Below are positions 56,601 through 64,000 of a stretch of DNA of 64,000 bases, one piece after another. The DNA comes from Zygophlyctis sp. KS116. Its lineage: Eukaryota; Chytridiomycota. The position numbers were made by a program, and so were the translations under genes. The notes under the pieces are model-generated. The model was given only the letters and a program-made list of their open reading frames with translations. It had not been told where the DNA came from and did no database searches. Numbering within the stretch: position 1 is the first letter of the stretch; every line of letters begins with the position of its first letter. The stretch covers positions 22,490 through 86,489 of the forward strand of contig BAAFSQ010000011.1 of assembly GCA_054661495.1 (NCBI GenBank). Direction: 5' to 3'.

Positions 56601-57845
56601 AGTTGACGACTTTCTTTTAACAAAATCAGATAACCAAAAGCTTGGGGAAGAACCTGACCATGCCTTCCAATACAGGTCATGAATAAATATTGTTTTTGAA
56701 GTCACGCCATCATCCGCACCCATCTGTTCAAACATGTTTAATCCTAAATCAACTTCATCGTTAGAATGAGAATCAAGATTAACATCTTTCAATTGTGGCT
56801 CGAGATTAGAAAGCGCAGCCTCCTCTTTTAAAGTCCAATCTTGTACTATTTCTTCTGCACGTTTCAATTGATCACCATCCATTTTACACTTTAACTGAAT
56901 TATTTTCTGCATCAATTTATGTGCTGAATTCGAAAAAGATTTATTCTGTTCTGAATCACCCTTAATTTTAGCTTCCGACGCCTTCTTTCTGAGCTGCAAA
57001 TGATTTATATACATTGAAGAGTATTCATCAATCACGTTTTGACGTCTACTAAGATCTTGCTTTTCCAAATCATCTGAATCATCAGAGTCCAGCCATTCCA
57101 AACTCGCTAAAATTCTTTTTTGAAGATCCTTATCTATTCCTTCCTTTGGAACTTCCTTTAGAGTTTCCTTTGGAACTTCCTTTCGATCTTCCTGGACTAT
57201 CGACAGCTTTTCAAATTCACTAGATTCCAAATGCGCATCATTCCTTGATTCATTACTCTGTCCTTTTCGTGATTCCAAATCATAATTTTCTCTATTTGAA
57301 ATTTCTGATATATTTACACCCTCTTTTGAGAGCCATGCTGGATTATCAGCACCGTCAATATTTAAATTTAAATATATCCATGCAATTGCACTATTCAAAT
57401 CTCCTGAACTATTCTTTAGACTATCCTTTATAACATTTCGAGAAATCCCCATCTTTTCCATCATCAGAAAAGTCTTTCCAATTTCATCGACAGAAACTTT
57501 GAGATCTTCTTCTTGATAGTCCTTTAACAGTTTACAAATCTCTTTTTCGTTAAGTGGAACTTGCAATTCCGGCAATAATTCATTGGATTCCAACTTTATC
57601 CTTTTCTGATCTTGATACTTGAAGTCATAATCAACTTGCCATTTTAGCAGGCGATCTCCATCCTTGGTCTTGAGCTCATCGGTGCAACCATCTTGTGTAT
57701 TCTGACCTTGCATGACAACATCTTGATTAGCTTCATTTTCAGCTATACTCTCATCAATCTCTTGCTCAGGAGTCTCTATAACAATCTGCTTCTTGGCGCT
57801 GCTGACTGTAGCAACAGGTCTATTAACCTTCTTCTTCTTTGCCAT
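53673..57845 (-). CDS. DHX29: DHX29-like DEAH-box RNA helicase
   Basis: 1,335 residues, seven exons; introns 54364-54389, 54970-55000, 55400-55424, 55961-55989, 56088-56111 and 56250-56279. Long N-terminal extension with a UBA-like part (TFLMMEKMGISRNVIKDSL, then AIAWIYLNLNIDG) and IAPPFRDLWENW, as in DHX29. Helicase core: GETGSGKST (about 600), DEVHERS (about 700), MSATAD, LSTNIAETGLTV and QRKGRAGR. HA2 and OB-fold regions follow (LPLEGICLKARAI, LGVHLSKLG, YRFGDCRPVMIHQHS). DHX29 unwinds structured 5' UTRs on the 43S complex. YTHDC2/DHX57-type is an alternative, but the N-terminal region argues for DHX29. Confidence 0.88.
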
Positions 57846-57904
57846 TCAGAAAATAGAAAATATTCGCTAGACTCAAGAAATCAATTCAAAGATTTTTAGA
57901 TTCT

Positions 57905-58114
57905 TCAAACATCAAAAACATTTGATCCAGAGAAGCTCTTTGTCTGCATCGGTGTGTAAAAATGACAATCAGCTATTTTGTCCGAAGAATGACTGGCATA
58001 CAAATTCAGAGTTGATGCTCTAGTAGGAGATTTGGGCATAGTAAAATCACTTATAGAGTTTGTTTTGTAGTAAAAACTTGATTGCTGAGTAGGATAATGA
58101 ACTTTCTGATCCAT
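57905..58114 (-). CDS. Hypothetical small Ser/Thr/Tyr-rich protein
   Basis: 69-residue ORF, MDQKVHYPTQQSSFYYKTN...SGSNVFDV, rich in Ser, Thr, Tyr and Gln, with KSPTRAS. No domain, signal or membrane helix. It lies 59 bases downstream of the helicase start region on the same strand. It could be a short disordered protein or a chance ORF. Confidence 0.35.
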   Translation of the reverse strand: MDQKVHYPTQQSSFYYKTNSISDFTMPKSPTRASTLNLYASHSSDKIADCHFYTPMQTKSFSGSNVFDV

Positions 58115-58260
58115 TTTATGTTGTTAGCTCACTACTTTTGATATTTTTCAGATGATGATCTATTTATAGAAATCCCTATTTATAATACATGTCTAAATAT
58201 AGATTTCCTAAATATAGATTTCTTTCCAACATTTTAGAGGTGGTTGGAGCACGTGCAGAC

Positions 58261-59246
58261 TTAATCTATTATAAAGTATTTTGGATGCGTTGCTGGCAAG
58301 TCATACTGATCATAGACTTCAAAAGTAAGTAGCTTTGGGTTTAAAACTTTTGATTGAAAAATAGTCCATAGTTGCAGGATTATATATCCAAATACCACGA
58401 GAGATGCAAATGTTGCAATAATTGCTATTAAAGGAACTGAAAGTTGACTAGATTCATTATAATCAGAATTTAAAACTTGGGAATTATCAGTCGGACATGG
58501 ATCATTCTGAATGCATTTGGGTAGATCTTTCCCACAGACTACATTATCATTTGAAGATGAACAAAGCCCAGAGTTTTTTAAAGCACAATTAAATGTACTT
58601 AAAGTCTCTATTGATGATGGTGGCATTCCTACTAGGAAATTATTTTGTAAATTTCTAACATTAAATTTGAATACTTACAAGGAAGTTAAAGAATGATTAT
58701 CAAAACCGCAAACATTTCCAGTAAACTGATTATTAGATATCCAAATATTTGTTAAGTTCCCCATTGACGCTAAAACCTTTATTGAGCCTGATAAATTATT
58801 AAATGAAAGATCTAGATTCTTCAAATCCCTTAAATCCCCAAATGAGTCTGGTAATTTCCCATAAAACTGATTTTGATCCAAAAATCTAATGATTATTATT
58901 AATAAATTACAATGTTTGTAGAAACTTTAGAGAAGAAATAGATTCTGGAATTTCTCCATTGATTGCATTTGTCAAGAGATTATTTCTAATTCCAATTGTT
59001 GAGCCTTTTCCTAAATTCAAGACGATTATATTCTGATTTAAATCACAAAATACCGGCGATGCACTTGTCCAAAATGGATTTGGTATCGTAGTTTGTACAC
59101 AACATTGTCCACTTGTCCATGGATATTCAACATTCCAATCCTTTCGCGTTAGTTATAATACTTACTTGCAACATTGATTCTAATACTAAACAGTCATTAC
59201 TAGACACCATAGTCAATGCATTCAAAATCCATAGTAATAGAATCAT
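58261..59246 (-). CDS. Secreted/anchored leucine-rich-repeat protein
   Basis: 303 residues, four exons; introns 58655-58678, 58886-58910 and 59141-59165. Signal peptide MILLLWILNALTMVSS, Cys-containing cap (WTSGQCCVQ, PVFCDLN), then plant-type LRRs: NGEIPESISSLKFLQTLFLDQN, GKLPDSFGDLRDLKNLDLSFN, NLSGSI, NLTNIWISNNQFTGNV. A Cys-rich stretch follows (CALKNSGLCSSSNDNVVCGKDLPKC), one membrane helix (VPLIAIIATFASLVVFGYIIL) and a 40-residue cytosolic tail with no kinase. The topology is of a receptor-like surface protein; similar LRR proteins occur in amoebozoa, oomycetes and chytrids. Ligand unknown. Confidence 0.85.
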
Positions 59247-59288
59247 TTCTCAAAAATTAAAAATCAATGAAATTCCGCAAAAATCATT

Positions 59289-59734
59289 TTAATAGTCCCA
59301 TGGCTTACGATCTCTAACTACAGTGAAATCTCCCAATTCAGACTTTTGTGGCACACCAAGTTCTTCTAAAAGTGGTTTCAATTCAGCTAAATATGCAGTA
59401 TACTGCTCCTTTTTGTATACTTTTCCCTCTAAACCTTCAAGAATTCGAACAGCCGTCGCAAAAGTATTTAGTCTTCTTGAAGCCTTGATAGCCTCTGCCA
59501 ATACTTCAACTGAAGGCACCCAATCAGCAGCAAAAATATGATTTAATCCTCTTTCCAGCTCAAAATCGTCATCACAAGTTGCAAAATGTTTGTGCCATTT
59601 CTGAACATAGGCATCATAGTCCTTTTTATTTGATGGGTTTAGTTCTGTAGAATAAAAACGAGCACGATTTACTAGAGTTTATAGAGAATGTTCTTACTTG
59701 AAGGCTTGACTTTGGAGAGATAATTTCTCAACAT
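59289..59734 (-). CDS. COX6: Cytochrome c oxidase subunit Cox6 (COX5A)
   Basis: 139 residues, two exons with a 26-nt intron at 59672-59697. A basic amphipathic presequence (MLRNYLSKVKPS...NRARFYST) is followed by DAYVQKWHKHFATCDDDFELERGLNHIFAADWVPS, ASRRLNTFATAVRILEGL and AYLAELKPLLEELGVP, the Cox6/COX5A fold. The C-terminus (VVRDRKPWDY) extends a few residues beyond animal COX5A. The intron sits inside the presequence. It is a nuclear-encoded complex IV subunit on the matrix side. Confidence 0.95.
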
Positions 59735-59802
59735 TTTTCAATCACAGTTGAACGGAAAATTTTGATCGCGTTTTCACCCTTGGTCCCTTGGTCCTGTCTG
59801 AC

Positions 59803-59880
59803 CTGACCTACGCTACTCCTATGTTGTTCCTACGCTACTCCTATGTTGTTCCTACGCTAGCCTAGTGTACCTCATACGCT
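59803..59880. repeat. 22-base tandem repeat
   Basis: Units of the type CTACGCTACTCCTATGTTGTTC occur twice in tandem, followed by CTACGCTAG and a further ATACGCTACTCCTATG. The array ends directly at the start codon region of the ankyrin-like gene (ATG at 59887 lies in the last CTATGCTAG unit). Unusual base composition for the window. Confidence 0.75.
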
Positions 59881-59886
59881 ACTCCT

Positions 59887-60798
59887 ATGCTAGACACAAA
59901 GAAAATGTTTTTTTGGATTCTTCTCTCCACACTCCTGGTTTCAATGCATGCGCTTCCAGTAAATCTACCGACTGATGTTCTAAAGGGAATCATGAGTGAT
60001 TTATCATTTAAAGACTCTCTGGCGTTTGCATTCACATTTAACCATGAAACTGTAAATCCTCTAAATTCAAATAGTTTAAATCCATTGACTTTTCATGATC
60101 CAAATTTAGATTCTAATTTTGCTATTAGAAATGTACTCTCTTGTAGATCAGATAAAAGATTATTTTATCTGCAGAAATTAATTCAAAATCAAAAAGTGGA
60201 TATTGGGATTTATGATCAGTATTTACTAAATCATGCGGCTAAAATAGGAGACGTCATGTTGGTGGATCTAATAATTAGAAATCAGAATATAACTACTAGT
60301 TTTTTAGTTCAGAAATTATATGGAGCTATAAAGCCAGCTATAGACAAGAATAATTTGGAATTGGTAAAATATTTATTCAATAGAGGTTTAAGAGTAATAG
60401 ATTTTCATTTAATTTATTCTCTTGATAAAAATAGATTGGAAATGGTGGATTTTTTCATTAAAAAAGGAGTTGTAATATCTATACAAACTTGGATACAGTT
60501 TATAGTTGATAACAGGATTGATAGGATCAAAGAATTGGTTAAATTGGGTTTTACAGTTCCTGTAGATGTACTTTTAGAAGCATCTAAATATAATCAAGTT
60601 GATATGGTAAAGTATCTCTTGACTCTGAATTATTGTTGGACAGATTTAGTTTATGTGATTATAAATCTCAAGACTCATGTAGCAGGATTTGGTATACAGC
60701 ACAAGAAGATTTTTAGAATGTTGGAAAAGGCTAGATATTCTTCTCGTAAGCGATACTCTTTATCTTTAAAGACATTGTACAAGACTTTAAAAGTTTAA
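59887..60798 (+). CDS. Secreted ankyrin-repeat-like protein, candidate effector
   Basis: 303 residues, no intron. An N-terminal signal peptide is visible, probably from the second Met (MFFWILLSTLLVSMHA). Next comes an F-box-like helix, LPTDVLKGIMSDLSFKDSLAFA (about 27-48), and degenerate ankyrin-type repeats: YLLNHAAKIGDVMLVDLIIRN, PAIDKNNLELVKYLFNRGL, YSLDKNRLEMVDFFIKKG, VDNRIDRIKELVKLG and EASKYNQVDMVKYLLTL. The tail is basic (ARYSSRKRYS). Secretion together with ankyrin units fits a host-directed or surface protein, but this is inference. It lacks introns, unlike most neighbours. Confidence 0.7.
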   Translation: MLDTKKMFFWILLSTLLVSMHALPVNLPTDVLKGIMSDLSFKDSLAFAFTFNHETVNPLNSNSLNPLTFHDPNLDSNFAIRNVLSCRSDKRLFYLQKLIQNQKVDIGIYDQYLLNHAAKIGDVMLVDLIIRNQNITTSFLVQKLYGAIKPAIDKNNLELVKYLFNRGLRVIDFHLIYSLDKNRLEMVDFFIKKGVVISIQTWIQFIVDNRIDRIKELVKLGFTVPVDVLLEASKYNQVDMVKYLLTLNYCWTDLVYVIINLKTHVAGFGIQHKKIFRMLEKARYSSRKRYSLSLKTLYKTLKV

Positions 60799-60864
60799 TG
60801 GATAATCATCAAGAATTTTAGAATATAGATCAAGTTTGTGTTTTTCGTAAAACCTAAAAAGTAA

Positions 60865-62755
60865 ATGGAGTCCAAACTGAGAAGACTTCGGTCTGTAATG
60901 GTAGAGTGTGGGATACATGCATATATTGTTCCATCTGAAGATGCACATCAAGTAATTTATATCATCTTATTATAGTCAGAGTATATAGCTCCTGCTGATG
61001 CCCGTCGGGCTTATATTTCAGGATTTACTGGATCTGCTGGAACGGCTGTTGTAACGTTGGATCAGGCTGCACTTTGGACAGATGGCAGATATTTTTTACA
61101 GGCTTCAAAACAATTGTCAAATGAATGGATGCTTCAAAAATCTGGGATGGCATCGGTTCCTACAAAAGAAGAATGGCTGAATCAAGTTCTTCCTCCGTCG
61201 TCAAAAGTAGGTGCAGATCCAAAGTTGTTAACAATTACTGCAGCAAAATCATTGGAAAAGGATTTAAAAGGACATTCTTGTGAGTGGTTATCAACTAATT
61301 TGGTTGATAAAATATGGACAGATAAGCCTGCTTCCTCTAGAAATCCAATCTCTACGTTATCTCTTAAATATGCAGGGCAATCTGTACAGGATAAGTTGGC
61401 TGTTATACGTGAAAAGATTCAAAATGAGGGCTGTTGGGGATATCTAATAGGATCTCTGGATGAAATAGCTTGGTTATTTAATCTTAGAGGGACTGATATT
61501 CCTTATAATCCAGTGTTTTTCGCATATGGGTTGGTGTCTTTAGAAAAGGCAATTCTTTATGCTGACTTGAATATGTTGAAAGATGTGGATTCAATCAAGG
61601 ATTTTGTAGAATTTAGGGAATATTCTAATGTATTTCAAGACTTGAAACAAGATTTTGGAAAACCTTGCGTAAATTTATTCTAGATTAATTAGTAGAAGCT
61701 CTGGGTTGATCCAAAATGTAGTTTTGCACTTGTTCAAGCAGCTGGTGGAGAAGAAAATGTTTATATTTCTCAATCACCTGTTACAAGGGCAAAATCTATA
61801 AAGAATTCTACAGAATTACAAGGTTTTCGAGACTGTCATATACGTGATGCTACAGCAGTTATTGAGTATTTTTGCTGGCTTGAAAATGAGATTGTAAATC
61901 TAGGAAACAAGACTTTAACTGAAGTTGATGGAGTAGAAAAGCTAGAATATTTTAGAAGGTAGTTTTACAATTTTAAGATTATAGTAAATTATCTGGATAC
62001 AAGGGACCTAGTTTTGATACTATAAGTTCTTCTGGCCCTAATGGTGCAATTATTCATTATAAACCAGAAAAAGAAACTTGTTCAATCATATCAAAAGATC
62101 ATGTATATTTGTGTGACTCTGGAGGTCAATTTCTTGATGGTACAACAGATATTACTAGAACTTTACATTTTGGAACTCCTACTGATTTCCAGAAAGAAGC
62201 ATATACAATGGTATTAAAGGGACATATTCAACTTGATAAACTAATTTTTCCTAGAGGAACTACGGGATTTCAAGCAGATTTAGCTACTAGAATTCCTCTT
62301 TGGGCTTCTGGCCTAGATTATCGTCATGGAACTGGGTATTAAATTTACTGTATTTATATAATAGTCATGGAGTTGGTCATTACTTAAATGTCCATGAAGG
62401 CCCTCACGGAATAGCAAATCGAATCAGTTGTAATGATACCCCATTACAACCTGGAATGACTGTTACTAATGAACCTGGATATTATCAAGATGGTGAATTT
62501 GGGATACGTATTGAAAATATCATGCTTGTCAAAGAGGTCAATACTAAATATTGTTTCGGAGATACAAAATATTATGGGTTTGAACATGTAACGCTAGTCC
62601 CGTTATGTAAAAATCTAATCAAGAATGAAATCATGACAAAAGAGGATATTAAATGGGTGAATGATTATCACAAGGAAGTATGGACCAAGGTCTCTCCCCT
62701 CTTACAAGGAAAAGAAGCGTATAATTGGTTGAAATTTGCAACGGCTGAAATTTAA
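60865..62755 (+). CDS. XPNPEP1: Xaa-Pro aminopeptidase (M24B, XPNPEP1-like)
   Basis: 594 residues, five exons; introns 60952-60975, 61669-61695, 61959-61984 and 62336-62364. N-terminal creatinase-like domain ([69 protein letters not shown]). The metal ligands are complete: D in [12 protein letters not shown] in TTDITR, H in [12 protein letters not shown] in TNEPGYY and E in IRIENIM. The size fits cytosolic aminopeptidase P (about 620). It releases the N-terminal residue before proline. No signal peptide, so cytosolic. Confidence 0.96.
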
Positions 62756-62776
62756 AAATTGAAAAAGTGATTTTAA

Positions 62777-64000
62777 ATGTTTTTGATTGCATCTGTAATT
62801 GTACTCATAACTGTACTCTTTTTATTTAAGAGCAGCACTCTAAAGAAAATAACTGTTCCTTTTCCCCAAGAGATCAGTAAGAATTGGAGCAGTTACGTTA
62901 CTGACGGTTCAATCAAGGACGGCAACAAGATCAAATGCTATGATCCAGCGACCGGATATAGTTTAGGCTCAGTAACTCCAAGATCTCCAAAGGAAATGAA
63001 GGAGATTGTATCGAGAGCAAGGGATGCACAGAAATCATTTAAGAATACATCGTTTGAGCTACGGAAACAAATCTTGGGAACTTTGCTTAATTGGGTTGTA
63101 GAAAATCAGGATAACATCTGCAGAATGACGGCAAAAGACTCTGGAAAAACTTGTAAATATTATATTTAACGGTCAGTAATTGATGCAAGTTTTGGGGAGA
63201 TTTTAACTACATGCGAAAAGATTAGATGGACTATTGCAAATGGTGAAAGTGTTTTGGCTCCAGAGTATAGAAGTCCTGGTTTAATAATGGCGCATAAAGT
63301 CCCTCGAGTAGAATATCATCCCGTAGGAGTTATGGGTGCAATCGTGGTAATTTATAAATAGAAACTCAATGGAAAGTCTTGGAATTATCCTTTTCATAAT
63401 GTTGTTGGGCCTATAATTTCTGCTCTCATGGCTGGAAATGCAATAGTTATCAAAACTTCAGAGCATGTATTTTTCATTAAATAACGATAGGTGGCCTGGT
63501 CAACTGGATTTTGGCAGTCAGTTTTTGATGAGTTATTGACAGCATATGGATTAGATACAAGCTTAGTTCAATTAGTGAATGGATGGGCTGATGTAGGTGA
63601 GGCACTGGTTGAATCTGCTGACAAAATAACTTTTATTGGGTCGCCAGAAGTTGGAAAGTTGGTAATGAAACATGCTGCAAATACTCTTACTCCAGTCATT
63701 TTAGAACTTGGTGGAAAGGATGTAGCTGTTGTATTTGATGATGCAGATTATGATCAAGTTGTTCAAGTTGCTTTAAGAGGAACTTTTCAGAATTCTGGGC
63801 AGAATTGTGCCGGTTTGGAAAGATTGATTGTCCAAGACGGAATTTATGAAAAGTTAGTGGGAGATATGGTTAAATATGTGGAGAAATTACGAGTTGGACC
63901 GCCCTTGGAGAAGGAAGTTGATATGGGTGCAATGACTATGAACACTCAAATAAGTAAAGTTCAAGAGTTGGTAGATGACGCTGTTAAGAAGGGCGCAAGG
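62777..64000 (+). CDS. Membrane-anchored aldehyde dehydrogenase (Msc7/ALDH22-like), 3' end outside window
   Basis: Introns 63153-63176, 63347-63376 and 63467-63490. An N-terminal membrane helix ([17 protein letters not shown]) precedes the dehydrogenase. [53 protein letters not shown] (catalytic Glu) and [16 protein letters not shown] (catalytic Cys) follow. An N-terminal anchor and [14 protein letters not shown] type pre-domain fit the yeast Msc7/plant ALDH22 branch. The frame is open at the right edge of the window, so the last third is missing. Confidence 0.9.

Noticed and set aside
1-64000. CRISPR arrays, insertion sequences, tRNA or rRNA genes, bacterial operons
   Set aside because: No regularly spaced repeats, transposase or integrase motifs, cloverleaf tRNA patterns or rRNA-like sequence were seen; the gene structures are eukaryotic throughout.

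Overview
This window is nuclear DNA of a compact, AT-rich eukaryote, most likely a flagellated early-diverging fungus of the Cryptomycota type; a Rozella-like parasite fits best. The evidence is: (a) about 120 spliceosomal introns can be placed by protein continuity, and every one is 23-33 nt long; (b) genes lie on both strands with spacers of tens of bases, and no gene-free stretch exceeds about 300 bases; (c) fungal-type housekeeping genes (SDA1, SFC1, UFO1, COX6) sit beside flagellar or ciliary genes (RIB43A, CEP290); (d) Crinkler (CRN)-type effector-like genes are present. The species is an inference, not a direct reading.

Layout. 1-4800: accessory, rearranged zone with two tandem paralogues ending in an RGRF...SSYW block, one intact CRN-like gene flanked by inverted partial copies of itself and of an SRPBCC-domain gene, a small helical protein and a second CRN-like gene. 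5030-12279: RPN2, RIB43A, a U2 snRNA gene and SDA1. 12555-18160: an unknown coiled-coil gene and a 1,570-residue HMMR (RHAMM)-like coiled-coil gene. 18201-25220: a dense block of HDDC3/MESH1, STT3, RAD23, UPF3-like, membrane dipeptidase, a telobox Myb protein and DNPH1. 25341-35040: TPR/MLP nucleoporin with 15 introns, CCA-adding enzyme and SFC1 carrier. 35047-40114: PPxY membrane protein, MIC26/27-like, a CRN C-terminal remnant, UFO1-like F-box protein and a tiny three-exon gene. 40121-43510: divergent SLC33A1-like and SSF transporters. 43542-51696: CEP290 with at least 35 introns. 51886-59734: RPS26, Mn-type CDF, DHX29-like helicase, LRR membrane protein and COX6. 59887-64000: secreted ankyrin-like protein, Xaa-Pro aminopeptidase and a truncated aldehyde dehydrogenase.

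How the genes relate. Most are unlinked housekeeping functions packed together: protein turnover (RPN2, RAD23, UFO1), RNA processing and translation (U2, UPF3, DHX29, RPS26, SDA1, CCA1), mitochondria (SFC1, MIC26/27, COX6), glycosylation (STT3), the nuclear pore (TPR), and flagellum or centrosome (RIB43A, CEP290, HMMR-like). The possible host-interaction layer is the CRN cluster at the left edge, the CRN remnant near 36.3 kb and the secreted ankyrin-like protein near 60 kb. I see no CRISPR, transposase, integrase or tRNA gene. Exon coordinates were deduced by hand from GT-AG signals, reading frame and family conservation. In every spliced gene whose total length was checked, the exons sum to a multiple of three.
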